Below, piece after piece: positions 54,236 to 63,684 of a stretch of 64,000 bases of DNA. Location: NCBI GenBank assembly GCA_963843645.1, contig CAWJLE010000005.1, positions 1 to 64,000 on the forward strand, given 5' to 3'. The translations under genes were made by a program, and so were the position numbers. The notes beneath the pieces are model-generated. The model was not told the origin of the DNA, searched no databases, and was given only the letters and a program-made list of their open reading frames with translations. The DNA comes from CAWJLE01 sp963843645 (GTDB lineage: Bacteria; Chloroflexota; Anaerolineae; DAOTYC01). Position 1 is the first letter of the stretch, and each line of letters starts with the position of its first letter.

Positions 54236-54264
54236 ATTTTATACGTAAGTGACGAGAAGTGCAA
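54236..54264 (-). promoter_or_regulatory. Promoter of the cytochrome operon
   Basis: Minus-strand TTGCAC and TAAAAT with a 17-nt spacer, 82 nt before the nonahaem start. Confidence 0.6.
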
Positions 54265-54312
54265 ATTGTTAACGCTTCGTTCCGCGGGCTGATATGGCGT
54301 GCCGAGAATGGC

Positions 54313-55191
54313 TCAGCAGGTTTCCCAACGTCCGAAAATGGACATGGGCAGGTTTTTGCCGGAGCGCTTCTGTTGCAGCGCCAGCTCTCCGACCTGAATT
54401 CTACCCTCGAACTTCCGCATCATGTCCTGCAGCAGGTTGCCGATCATGATCGGCGATGCTTCGACAGCGTACATCGTCACGATGACGAACCGGGGGTGAT
54501 CGCTCAGTACCTGGCGGCAGAGGTCAAGCAACTGGATCAGATTCTTCTCGATCCGCCAGACCTCGCGCTTCGGGCCGCGGCCGAAGGCGGGTGGGTCCAG
54601 CAAGATCGCTTCGTACCGACGCTCGCGGCGGATTTCGCGCTTCAGGAACTTGGTGGCGTCGTCCAGCAACCAACGGATGGGCGCACCCTGCAACCCGGAC
54701 AGCTCCTGGTTTTGCTTGGCCCAGTAGAGTGCCGGCTTCGATGCGTCGACGTGTGTCACCGCAAAGCCGGCGCCGGCTGCCGCCAGGCTGGCCACGCCCG
54801 TGTAACCAAACAGGTTCAACAAGTGCCCCGGTTTCGGAGAAGCTTGTCCCTTGGCTTTGATCCACTCCCAGTGGGCCGATTGTTCCGGAAAGACGCCTAC
54901 GTGCTTGGAGGCGGCGCTGAACTTGGCGAGCAACCTGAGACGGTCGTAGCGCAGAGTCCACTCGGCAGGTATCGGTTTTCGGAAATCCCACTGCCCGTCG
55001 ATATTGCAGGTCGCCACGGCCTTGTCCCACTCGTCATCCGCCAAATCCGGGGTCCACCAGGCGCGCGGCTCACTCCGTGAGATCACGTTCTTGCCAAAGC
55101 GCTCCAGCTTGCGGTAATGGCCAGAGTCCAACAGCTCGTATTCGGGCCACTCATCGTACAAAACCTGAATTCCAGCTTCCCTGTGATTCAT
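54313..55191 (-). CDS. SAM-dependent methyltransferase, RlmI/RlmK-like Rossmann domain
   Basis: 292 residues. LLNLFGYTGVASLAAAGAGFAVTHVDASK is the SAM-binding motif and LLDPPAFGRG the NPPY-like catalytic motif of the large-subunit rRNA m5C/m2G methyltransferases (RlmI, RlmL C-domain). No PUA domain precedes it, so the exact target is uncertain. Start ATG 55191. Confidence 0.88.
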   Translation of the reverse strand: MNHREAGIQVLYDEWPEYELLDSGHYRKLERFGKNVISRSEPRAWWTPDLADDEWDKAVATCNIDGQWDFRKPIPAEWTLRYDRLRLLAKFSAASKHVGVFPEQSAHWEWIKAKGQASPKPGHLLNLFGYTGVASLAAAGAGFAVTHVDASKPALYWAKQNQELSGLQGAPIRWLLDDATKFLKREIRRERRYEAILLDPPAFGRGPKREVWRIEKNLIQLLDLCRQVLSDHPRFVIVTMYAVEASPIMIGNLLQDMMRKFEGRIQVGELALQQKRSGKNLPMSIFGRWETC

Positions 55192-55278
55192 GATCCACCG
55201 CGGTTGAGGGATTCGCCGCCCCTCAACTTGCGCTTTAAGGAGCGATCTGCATGAGGATCATACACGAAGTAGAGTGGA

Positions 55279-55308
55279 TTGACAAGGACGGACGACGCAC
55301 GCTATAAT
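55279..55308 (+). promoter_or_regulatory. Promoter of the UroD-like gene
   Basis: TTGACA and TATAAT with an 18-nt spacer, 60 nt before the GTG start. Confidence 0.78.
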
Positions 55309-55315
55309 CGCTCGG

Positions 55316-55343
55316 CTTGCATCGTTTGACTTGCATCGTCTGA
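55316..55343 (+). repeat. 14-bp tandem duplication in the UroD leader
   Basis: CTTGCATCGTTTGA is followed directly by CTTGCATCGTCTGA, 7 nt after the -10 element, so it begins at the transcription start. Confidence 0.8.
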
Positions 55344-55368
55344 TTCTTTACTCGCCCGGAGGACATAC

Positions 55369-56572
55369 GTGAACGACCTCGAGCAGGTTCGACGGCTAAT
55401 GGACGAATACCTGGCCCTCAGCGAAACGCCGGAGAACAAGCGGCGGCTCAGTTGCTGGGAGCGTGAGGTCTGCGCGCGCGACCAGTGGCACGGACGTCCA
55501 CGTGCGGAGTCGTTTCGGCGAGAAGGGGCCATGCCTCTGACGGTGGACTTGCAGAACACGTTTTGGCTGCAGCTGTTTCCGCAGGATATATCCCTGTGTT
55601 ACCACGACCCCGCGGCCTATTTGCGCTTCCACCTTCAGAAGCGAAATCGAGCAGTTCCGCCTCTTGCCGGATGACACACCCCTGGACGGTATCGTTCCCA
55701 TCTACATGTCCACGGCCTTCGAGACCAGCCTGTTTGGGATGCCTCCGCAGTTCTTCCCCGACAAAGACCCGATCATCGACATGCACCCGATCGTCCAGTC
55801 TCCAGCCGACCTCAATCGCCTGGAGGGGATCGACTTCTTCGGAGCGGGCATGATGCCCGCCGCTCAGCGGCTGTATGAAGGTGTGCGGGAGATGGTGGGC
55901 GATCGGTTCCGTGTCGTCTTCGTAGAATGGCTGAGGGGTCCACTCGGAGTGTCGCTGTATCTGCGCGGCTATCAGGAGCTTCTGCTCGACCTCGCGACCG
56001 ATCCGAAGTTCGCCCACGGCGTGCTGGATCGAGTGAACAGTGCCCGTGAAGAGTGGTTCGAATCGCGCGCACGGTTCCTGGGAGAGCCGGTGCCCGCCGG
56101 CAGCATCTTCAACGATGAGGTGGACTCTTCGGTCATCGGCCCCCGCCACTACCGCGAACACGTGCTTCCCTACGAAGAAGCGCTCGGTCGGTTTCACGAT
56201 CGCATCTCGTACTGGCACAGCTGCGGCAACACGGCGCCGATGGATCGCGACGTGGCTGGAATGGGCTGCGTCGACCTCCTCGACATCAGCGGCTGGACCG
56301 ACCTGGCTCAGGCTCTGCCCGCCCTCGACGGGCGCGTGCCACGATTGGAGATCCGCCTGCATCCCCTGAAGGACCTGCAGCAGGCCTCGCCTGAGCACAT
56401 GGCGGAGCGCGTACGCGAGGTCGCGGCTCTCTGCCGCCGGTACGACGTCCCGGCGTGCACCCTGCGGGTCAGTGGTCTGCAGCCGTGGAGCGGCGACCTG
56501 GACGCCGACATCACACACGTGCGGCGCTATCTGGAGATCGCGCGGCAGGTCATCGACGCCCAGGCGGCTTGA
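55369..56572 (+). CDS. Uroporphyrinogen decarboxylase-fold protein (MtaA/CmuA-like), one apparent +1 frameshift
   Basis: About 400 residues if repaired. Starts at GTG behind GGAGG. The frame breaks after AYLRFHLQK, where one extra C (about 55642) separates it from EIEQFRLLPDDTPLDGIVPIYM. The C-terminal part has the URO-D superfamily pattern with SYWHSCGNTAPM (His/Cys zinc-type site) and DLLDISGWTDL. The HxCGN motif points to methyltransferases of the MtaA/CmuA group rather than haem synthesis. Confidence 0.82.
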
Positions 56573-56583
56573 GAGCGGGTGGA

Positions 56584-57556
56584 TTATCGTTCGTCCCGGT
56601 CCGACGAGTAGGGGAAATAGTAGATCTGCTTCATGTCGTAGCCCAGTTGCTGAAACTGAGAGCGGAGCAACTCGGCCTTTTCCAGCCTGATCTTGATCAC
56701 GTTCAACATGATGGGCAGAGACGCGATCCGGCCGGGGCTGATTCCTTTCATGTCCAGAACCTGCTGATACTCCAGGCTGGTCGGGTCCACGATCGTCGCC
56801 TCGCCGGTCAGCTGTAGACCTGCCAGGCGGCTCATGCCCTGGTACGGGTCGTAGACGGCGATCGATACCACGGGGTTCAGCAGCAAGTTGGCGAACTTCT
56901 CGCCGCCTTCGCTCAGCAGATACAGGTGACCGTCGTGATAGCTGTACTCAATCGGCGTGCCTCGAACCCGGTGGCCCGCGCCGGTACAGAGCGTGCAGGT
57001 GTTGTGGCTGGTCAAGAATTCGTCAACCAGTGAGCCCAGCCGGCCGGCCTGCATCGGCCGATCGTCGTTCTCCTTCAATTCCTTGAGTTCCAGCGCGAAT
57101 TTGACCAGATCCTCGGGACGGCACTGGTCTGCGTCCTGCAGCGGAACTCCGGTTCTCCGAGCGAACTCAGCGATGTCCGCGGCGTCCCGCTCGTCCAGGC
57201 GCGCCAACTCGAGGCGGCCCCCCAAGACGCGCGATGCGCGAACGTTCCCGCCGATCGTGCCTGCCAGTACGTCGAGGTGCCGGGCCCCTTGCTCGCGGCT
57301 GAAGCAAGTGCAGAAGAAGGCTACACGCTTCGACCTGAGCCAGATGTGATTGGCGGTCACGAAATCCACGATGTCGCTCGATAGCCTGTCGCGGTAGATC
57401 GGTGCACCGATCACGATGAGGTCGAAGCTGCGATACTCCTCCTTGAACTCAGCAGGCCGGCAGTAGCGCGCCGGTCCGAGGACTAAAGCCATCCGTCTGA
57501 CGACTGATTTCGGTCGAGCCATACTTGCTATCGTAGATCAGCAATGCTCGCTGCAA
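56584..57556 (-). CDS. Flavodoxin-PNPOx-like fusion, one apparent +1 frameshift
   Basis: About 323 residues if repaired. The start is TTG 57556 with GAGGAG seven nt upstream; the first frame gives ALLIYDSKYGSTEISR, the flavodoxin phosphate loop. One extra base near 57494 shifts it, and the other frame continues MALVLGPARYCRPAEF, FDLIVIGAPIYRD, VAFFCTCFSREQG (HemG/flavodoxin-like). From about residue 165 a pyridoxamine-oxidase-like FMN split barrel follows (HNTCTLCTGAGHRVRGTPIEYSYHDGHLY). Two flavin domains in one chain suggest a small reductase; substrate unknown. Confidence 0.8.
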
Positions 57557-57712
57557 GGTAAGTCTCCTCGATTATCCTGCGTTTGACGTCCGGCTCTCCA
57601 GGGTGGGAGCGGCCCGACGAAGGTAACGAACCCACACGACCTTAGTAAGTATATCCCCTGCGGCAATAGTGTCAAGAAGACTTTACACTTCATACGAATA
57701 TGCTCAAGAAGA

Positions 57713-57742
57713 TTGACATCAGCGCTTTCACGGTGGTATAAT
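57713..57742 (+). promoter_or_regulatory. Consensus promoter of the M16 peptidase gene
   Basis: TTGACA and TATAAT with an 18-nt spacer, 170 nt before the ATG. The 358-bp gap 57557-57914 otherwise contains only the long leader of this gene and the ribosome site of the divergent flavodoxin fusion. Confidence 0.8.
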
Positions 57743-57914
57743 CCGCCGGTTAACGCAATTCGATATTCAGGCAACACTGCGCGGTGCGTTCCGCCTGCGG
57801 CCCGCCAACCGGCCCGCCGCTCCCCTGGCAATAGCAGACCCTGCAATTTGTCCTCAGCTACGGAAACACGTCGCCACCCTTTGCAACAGAAAACAGAACG
57901 GAGATGATGACATC

Positions 57915-60770
57915 ATGATCAAACACAGCATTCACCTGTGGGCATCGGTTGCCCTTCTGGCACCGCTGGCCCTGCCGATGCTACTCGCCGTCGTCAATTT
58001 TACGCCGCGGGCCGTTTTGGCGCAGACGGCGCCCAAGCTCAATCTGACGCAATTCACCCTGGACAATGGGCTGAAGGTCATTCTCGTGGAGGAGCACTCT
58101 GCCCCGACGGTGGCTGTCAGCGTGTGGTACAAGGTAGGAGGCGCCAACGACCCGCAGGGGCGCAGCGGCTTCGCCCACTTGTTCGAGCACATGATGTTCC
58201 AGGGCTCGGCGGACGTCGCGCCGGGACAACACGACCAGCTGATCAGCGCCGCCGGCGGCACGAACAATGCTTCCACCGGCATCGACCGGACGAACTACTT
58301 CGAGTCGCTGCCCTCCAATCAGCTGCCGCTGGCGCTGTGGCTGGAGGCGGACCGCATGCGTTCGTTGGTGGTGGATGATGCCAACTTCAAGCGTGAGCGT
58401 GAAGTGGTTAAGGAAGAATACCGGCAGCGTATAGGCAACCAGGCCTACGGCGAGGCATCCCTCAAACTGCAGACCCTGCCGTTCAACTATGCACCTTACG
58501 AGCGCCCCGTGATCGGGTCGATCGCGGATCTGAACCAGGCGACGGTAGACCAGGTTCGGGCATTTCATGCTGAATACTACAAGCCGAACAACGCCGTGCT
58601 GACGGTGGCCGGCGACATCGACACAGGCCAGGCGCGGGCGCTGATCCAGCAGGATTTCGGCTCCATTCCACGGCAAGCGCCTTCACCCAAGTTGCCGGCC
58701 TATACCTTCACGCTGCAGACGAAGCCGCAGGAAGTGACGATTCAGGATCCCCTGGCTCGTGTTCCGGCCGAGTTCGTCGCTTACCGCATCCCGCCGCGGG
58801 GACAACCTGACTACTACCCGCTCGTACTGCTGGCGCGCATCCTGGGCGGTGGTGAATCGAGTCGCCTGGCGCAGGCCCTCATCGATCCGGGCCTCGCTTC
58901 TGACGCGTCCGTGTGGACGGACGGCAATCTGGGCCCGAGCGAGTTTGCCGTTACCCTGGTGCCGAACCCCGGCGTCGATCTCTCGAAGCTGGAGAGCGTG
59001 TACTACCAACAGGTGGACCGAATCGTGAAAGACGGCGTGAGCGCCGATGAGCTAACCAAGGCCGTGAACCAGATTCTGACGCGGCGTATCAGCGGCCTGC
59101 AGAGCGCACTGGGCCTCGCCGAGAACGTGCAGGCGGCGAATTTCTACCTGGGCGACCCTCAGGGTCTCTTCTCCGAGCTGAATCGCTACCGGGCGGTCAA
59201 GTCCGCCGATATTCAGCGCGTCGCCGCGGAATACCTGACGGCGAACACGCGTAACGTGATCAAAGACGAAGTGGCAACACAGGCCACGGCGGGCAAGTCT
59301 CCGGCGAGCACCGTCATCACGGGGACGGCGACGATCACTACGACGACGAACCCGACGCACACGACGCCGTCGAGCCAGCCCACACCGCAGGCCACGGAGC
59401 CTGCAGTAGCCTCTAGTCCGACCGCCACTCCCCCTCCTCCGTTGCCGGTCCGTGAGTTCAAGCTGCCGTCCATGACTGAGACGACGTTGGACAACGGACT
59501 GCAGGTGGTCGTCGTGCCCATTCACGAGCTGCCTCTCTTGAGCGCGCGCCTGGTGCTGCCGGGCGGCGAGAGCGTGGCGCCGGCTAATCTCGCCGGGTTA
59601 TCGAGCTTCACTGCCGACCTGCTGACGCGGGGCACCACGACACGCTCCGCGCAACAGATCGCGACGACGATAGAGCAGACCGGCGGTGACCTGTCGGCCA
59701 GCGCCAGCAACGATCAAATCAACGTTGGCGTGAGCGTGCTGAGCGAGTCCGCCGATCTGGCGTTCAACCTGTTGGGCGACGTGGTGCTCAATCCCACATT
59801 TCCGCAAACTGAGGTTGACACGGAGCGCGAGCGAATGCTGAGCTCTCTGCAGTCTTCGCTGGCCGATCCTGCAGAGATCGCCAACCGCGTACAGAAAGCC
59901 ATCATCTACGGGTCGCATCCGTATGGCCGGTCCGAGACCGAGCAATCGATCAAGGCGATCACGCGCAACGACATCGAGACGTACTATCAGGCGCAACGCA
60001 ACCCAAAATCCGCTCTGCTGGTCATTGCGGGTGACATCACGCCGGACGAGGCTCTTCGCCGGGCCAAAGCGACTTTCGGCAGCTGGACGGCGTCCGGCCC
60101 TGCGGCGTCGCCAACCTTCCCTGCGCCACCCACGCGCCAGTCTCAACAGATCTACCTGGTCGACCGCCCGGGCAGCACTCAGGCGGAGGTCATGGTCGGG
60201 CACATCGGTCTGCGCGGGTCGAGCTCAGAACGGTTCGCCGCGCAGGTCGCCAATCAGATCCTGGGCGGCGGCTCTACGTCGCGGCTGTTCATGGACTTGC
60301 GCGAGAAACACGGCTACACCTACGGTGTCGGCTCGGGCTTCAGCCTACCGCGGGACCTCGGAGAGTTCATCATCGAGGGTGCGGTCCGAAACCAGGTCGT
60401 GGAGCCGGCCCTTCAGGCCATCCTCGCCGAAATGGAGGGAATGCGGAGCGCGCCTGTTCCGGCTCAGGAGTTGAAAGACGCAAAGTCGCAGCTCATCGGG
60501 AGTTTCTCACTACACCTGGAAACGCTCCGCAACCTGATCGACCAGGTCGCCAGTCTCAAGATTCGCGGCCTGTCGCTGGACGCCCTCAGCACGTACTCGC
60601 AGTCCATCGACCGGGTGGACGAGGCGGCCGTGCAACAGGCTGCCCGGCAGTACATCTTGCCGCAATCGGCTGCCATCATCGTCGTCGGTGACGCGAGCCA
60701 GATCCGTGGCAGCCTGGCCAAGGTCGCACCGGTCACAGTCGTGAACAGCGAGGGGCAGCCCGTTCAATAG
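57915..60770 (+). CDS. Secreted M16 (insulinase/processing-peptidase-like) zinc protease, single chain
   Basis: 951 residues. Signal peptide (ALLAPLALPMLLAVVNF region, cleavage near AVLAQ). First half is catalytic: HLFEH (H88, E91, H92) with the downstream Glu in REREVVKEEY. A Thr/Pro linker (about 450-512) joins a second M16 half that lacks HxxEH but keeps the LFMDLREKHGYTYGVGS segment of the non-catalytic partner. This is the processing-peptidase heterodimer arrangement in one polypeptide. It degrades peptides outside the cytoplasm. Confidence 0.93.
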   Translation: MIKHSIHLWASVALLAPLALPMLLAVVNFTPRAVLAQTAPKLNLTQFTLDNGLKVILVEEHSAPTVAVSVWYKVGGANDPQGRSGFAHLFEHMMFQGSADVAPGQHDQLISAAGGTNNASTGIDRTNYFESLPSNQLPLALWLEADRMRSLVVDDANFKREREVVKEEYRQRIGNQAYGEASLKLQTLPFNYAPYERPVIGSIADLNQATVDQVRAFHAEYYKPNNAVLTVAGDIDTGQARALIQQDFGSIPRQAPSPKLPAYTFTLQTKPQEVTIQDPLARVPAEFVAYRIPPRGQPDYYPLVLLARILGGGESSRLAQALIDPGLASDASVWTDGNLGPSEFAVTLVPNPGVDLSKLESVYYQQVDRIVKDGVSADELTKAVNQILTRRISGLQSALGLAENVQAANFYLGDPQGLFSELNRYRAVKSADIQRVAAEYLTANTRNVIKDEVATQATAGKSPASTVITGTATITTTTNPTHTTPSSQPTPQATEPAVASSPTATPPPPLPVREFKLPSMTETTLDNGLQVVVVPIHELPLLSARLVLPGGESVAPANLAGLSSFTADLLTRGTTTRSAQQIATTIEQTGGDLSASASNDQINVGVSVLSESADLAFNLLGDVVLNPTFPQTEVDTERERMLSSLQSSLADPAEIANRVQKAIIYGSHPYGRSETEQSIKAITRNDIETYYQAQRNPKSALLVIAGDITPDEALRRAKATFGSWTASGPAASPTFPAPPTRQSQQIYLVDRPGSTQAEVMVGHIGLRGSSSERFAAQVANQILGGGSTSRLFMDLREKHGYTYGVGSGFSLPRDLGEFIIEGAVRNQVVEPALQAILAEMEGMRSAPVPAQELKDAKSQLIGSFSLHLETLRNLIDQVASLKIRGLSLDALSTYSQSIDRVDEAAVQQAARQYILPQSAAIIVVGDASQIRGSLAKVAPVTVVNSEGQPVQ

Positions 60771-60883
60771 ACGGGAATCCAGTGGGGCTATTGCAGAGTA
60801 ACGGGCGCCTTACCCCGGCCGATTGAGGTCGCGGCTGACGGTCGACCCATCACTGCGATAGCCCCACATTCGCATATATAATA

Positions 60884-60913
60884 TTGACGAAAACGTTAAC
60901 TGTGTGGTAAAAT
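60884..60913 (+). promoter_or_regulatory. Promoter of the Tyr/Gly-rich protein genes
   Basis: TTGACG and TAAAAT with an 18-nt spacer, 74 nt before the start at 60987. Confidence 0.65.
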
Positions 60914-60986
60914 CGAATAAGAGAGGCGATACTACTGAACCAGGCATCATCACTGGTGTTCGATCCAGGCAGGAAGGAGCCAAATC

Positions 60987-61346
60987 ATGGGAAAGCACGT
61001 CCGTTTACTGATCACGGCTTTAACCGTGGCTTTGTTGCTGGGAAGCGTTTTGACGTCGGCAGCCTTTGCGCAGGGCCCGTATTCACCCTACTACAGCGTA
61101 CCAGGGTACGGGACCGGCTCTCTCTCTACGTCAATCGGGAACTCATGGTATTTCACGTACTTCCCGGGGGCGCCAGGATACAGCCCGTTCTATACGCAGG
61201 GAACGCTGGGCTACAGCTACGCCAACCCGTACCCTTTCGGTCCGCTGTATGGGTACGGATACAGCGGTTACGGTTATCCATATAACTATGGCTACGCTCA
61301 GCCGCCCATGTACGGCTTCAGCCGCCCATGCAACTGCCGGCGCTGA
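60987..61346 (+). CDS. Small secreted Tyr/Gly/Pro-rich protein
   Basis: 119 residues. Signal peptide (LLITALTVALLLGSVLTSAAFA). The mature part is low-complexity and aromatic (SPYYSVPGYGTG, GAPGYSPFYTQGTLGYSY, YGYGYSGYGYPYNYGYAQ) and ends CNCRR. No family is recognised; a structural or adhesive surface component is plausible. It shares a core with the next gene. AGGAAGGAG precedes the start. Confidence 0.75.
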   Translation: MGKHVRLLITALTVALLLGSVLTSAAFAQGPYSPYYSVPGYGTGSLSTSIGNSWYFTYFPGAPGYSPFYTQGTLGYSYANPYPFGPLYGYGYSGYGYPYNYGYAQPPMYGFSRPCNCRR

Positions 61347-61429
61347 CGCTCAGGGAGCCCATCGGGGCAGGCTGCTGATTTCGAGTGCCCGCGATGGAGA
61401 CGCTGGAGGCCATGGAGGAGGCAAAACGC

Positions 61430-62125
61430 GTGAGAATGCACGTTAGATTTGCCGTCACGGTGCTGGTCGTCGTCTTGTTGCTGGGGGCGTGGGTGTCTGT
61501 GGCTCTTGCCCAAGACCCATACCCGCCCTGCATGGTACCCGGTTGTCCGACCGACTCCCTCTCCGCATTGACGGGCCAGTCCTGGTACTTCACGTATTCT
61601 TCCGGAGCGCCGGGGTACGATCCGTACTATATGCCTGGGACGCTCGGCTACGGCTACGACGGGGCCTGCAGTTCCCTCTATGGGTACGCCTATGGCTGCT
61701 GTGCTGGCCAGAATGGGGCCGGCTACTGGTACGGCGAGGCTTTGTCGGGCGGCACGCCCTGCCCTCCTGCCTCGCCGAAGACAACCCAACCGGCGATCCC
61801 TGTAGAGCCGCTCTTGCCGTCGGCGCCCCAATTGGTCTATCCGACGCCGGTCCCGCCACAGCTCGTGTACCCGACGCCTGAGCCGCCACAGCCGGAGGTG
61901 GCGCCCGAGACGTGCTCTTCGACTGAGCCGTGCCCACCGCCGAAGCCGCAATACGCGACGATGGCCTGGGGCACGTTCGGGACGTACGAGTTCTGGGCGC
62001 ACAAATTCCGCCAGGAGCACTGCTGCTGCCCGACGGACAAGGACGTAGCAGAATTCTGGGCGTCACAGACCTACTTCGAGCAGACTGGTGAGACGCCGTT
62101 TTCCGGGGGCTTTTGCTGGCAGTAG
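61430..62125 (+). CDS. Secreted paralogue with Cys-rich C-terminal extension
   Basis: 231 residues from GTG 61430 (GGAGGAG nine nt upstream); ATG 61436 or 61412 are alternatives. After the signal peptide (VTVLVVVLLLGAWVSVALA) it repeats the neighbour's core (GQSWYFTYSSGAPGYDPYY, PGTLGYGY), then adds a Pro-rich stretch with PQLVYPTP twice and a C-terminal domain with CCCP and several other cysteines (EFWAHKFRQEHCCCPTDKD). Function unknown; disulfide-stabilised surface protein is likely. Confidence 0.72.
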   Translation: MRMHVRFAVTVLVVVLLLGAWVSVALAQDPYPPCMVPGCPTDSLSALTGQSWYFTYSSGAPGYDPYYMPGTLGYGYDGACSSLYGYAYGCCAGQNGAGYWYGEALSGGTPCPPASPKTTQPAIPVEPLLPSAPQLVYPTPVPPQLVYPTPEPPQPEVAPETCSSTEPCPPPKPQYATMAWGTFGTYEFWAHKFRQEHCCCPTDKDVAEFWASQTYFEQTGETPFSGGFCWQ

Positions 62126-62158
62126 CTTCCGCAGAACGATGGAATGATTGTCCCAAAG

Positions 62159-62188
62159 AATCGGCCAGGGTATCGACCCTGGCCGATT
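62159..62188. terminator. Hairpin between convergent genes
   Basis: AATCGGCCAGGGT pairs perfectly with ACCCTGGCCGATT around ATCG (13-bp stem, tetraloop), between the stops at 62125 and 62203. Confidence 0.8.
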
Positions 62189-62202
62189 GGGTTGCCAGTG
62201 GG

Positions 62203-63684
62203 CTACGAAGCCAGGAGAAGCGGCAGAAGAATGCCCATGATGAGGATGAATGCCCAGAGCGCGGGTGTCGGCGTGTCGTGCGTGCGCTGGAAGTGGATGC
62301 CTCGTCTTCGGACGGTAGACTGCAGGCTGATGTCGTGGCGGCGCGCCTGGTATTGGTAGATGAGCGCGGTCGCGGCCCCGTAGAACAACTGCCCGATCAG
62401 CCAGGGGTAGACGGACAGCGCAGGATTCAGCGTCCAGAGCGGGCCGGTGCCGAGCCACGCGGGCATAATCGTCAGACGTCCCAGGAGCCACAACACCAGG
62501 CCGTAGACCAGACCCCAGATCAGTGCAGTCCCGTACGTGTAGGTCGCGCGCCGGAACAGGACACCGTAGATGGCTCCCAACACAGCACTGACGACGATCA
62601 GCACAATGAAGCCGATGACCAATGACGAACTGCCCACGAGCCGGGCGATCTCCGGCAGTGCGTTCTGTCCGGTCATGACGATGGCGAAAACGATGCCGCC
62701 CAGGGCGCCGGCCCAAAGGCCCATGCCAACCGCACGCACGCCCCGCGCGCCCGCGCCTTCCGCCTCTCGCTCGGAAGGATGCGCCTCGCCGAAGAACACT
62801 TCCCCGAGCCGATCCACGATCGTGTAGAGGACGCCCAGGAGGATACCGTAGCTCAAGTTGGCCGCCAGCGAAGAGAACGCACTCTGGCTGTCAGGCAGGG
62901 ACCACCAGAGTCCCTGGCCCAGCAACAGCGGCAAGAGGGTCAGCCCGCCGACCATCCACCAGAGCAGCCCGTAAGTCATGCCCCAGGCAATGCTGTAACC
63001 AACGCTGCGGATGTTCCGCCGAAACAACAGGCCGTAGATCGCACCGATGGCGAAGCTGCCTGCCAGGAACACCAGGCGTCCCACGCCTTCCGATTGAGAG
63101 TGGACGAGCGCGGCGAAGGCATTCAGCTGCCCGGTCTGGATGACCCAGGCACTGAAGACCAAACCGCTCGCCAGGCCGGCCAGCCCACCGATGATGATGC
63201 CTCGCCACAGGTACTGGGCCACATCGCTGTCCTGCTCGCCCTCGCGTCGCAGCCAACCCCACGCCCGTTGCACCAGCCAGTAACCCACTCCCAGCACGAC
63301 ACCGTAGCCGATCTCGTATCCCACCAACAGCGGGAACGCTTCGCGCGCGGTCGCGATGGTCCAGCCGGGATGTGTCCCCGCCAGGGCAGGGATCAGGGTC
63401 AGCGGGCCAACGATCCACCAGAGCAGCGCGTAGGCCATGCCCCAGGCCAGGCTGTAGCCCGCGCTAGTCAGCAGTCGCTGAAAGCATATCGCAAACACTA
63501 CACCCAGAATAGCGCTGAAGACGAGTTGCAGCCCGAGCGCGGCTACCGTCGAAGGGGAACCCATCAGGCGATCGAGCATGGGCAAGAGGGTCTGCCCTGC
63601 GCCGAAAAGCAGCGCCAGACCGCCCAGCAAGCCGGCGATCAGGCCTGACAGCAACGACTGCTGCACATTCAATCGTTCGTTCAT
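62203..63684 (-). CDS. Membrane protein with three internal repeats
   Basis: 493 residues, about 12-13 membrane helices. Three modules of ~150 residues share an internal pattern: YSLAWGMAYALLWWIVGPLTL, YSIAWGMTYGLLWWMVGGLTL and YGTALIWGLVYGLVLWLLGRLT, each preceded by SAILGVVFAICFQR / IGAIYGLLFRR / LGAIYGVLFRR. I know no function for it. Its start overlaps the stop of the NDH-2 gene upstream, so it may be linked to that respiratory enzyme. Confidence 0.8.
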   Translation of the reverse strand: MNERLNVQQSLLSGLIAGLLGGLALLFGAGQTLLPMLDRLMGSPSTVAALGLQLVFSAILGVVFAICFQRLLTSAGYSLAWGMAYALLWWIVGPLTLIPALAGTHPGWTIATAREAFPLLVGYEIGYGVVLGVGYWLVQRAWGWLRREGEQDSDVAQYLWRGIIIGGLAGLASGLVFSAWVIQTGQLNAFAALVHSQSEGVGRLVFLAGSFAIGAIYGLLFRRNIRSVGYSIAWGMTYGLLWWMVGGLTLLPLLLGQGLWWSLPDSQSAFSSLAANLSYGILLGVLYTIVDRLGEVFFGEAHPSEREAEGAGARGVRAVGMGLWAGALGGIVFAIVMTGQNALPEIARLVGSSSLVIGFIVLIVVSAVLGAIYGVLFRRATYTYGTALIWGLVYGLVLWLLGRLTIMPAWLGTGPLWTLNPALSVYPWLIGQLFYGAATALIYQYQARRHDISLQSTVRRRGIHFQRTHDTPTPALWAFILIMGILLPLLLAS

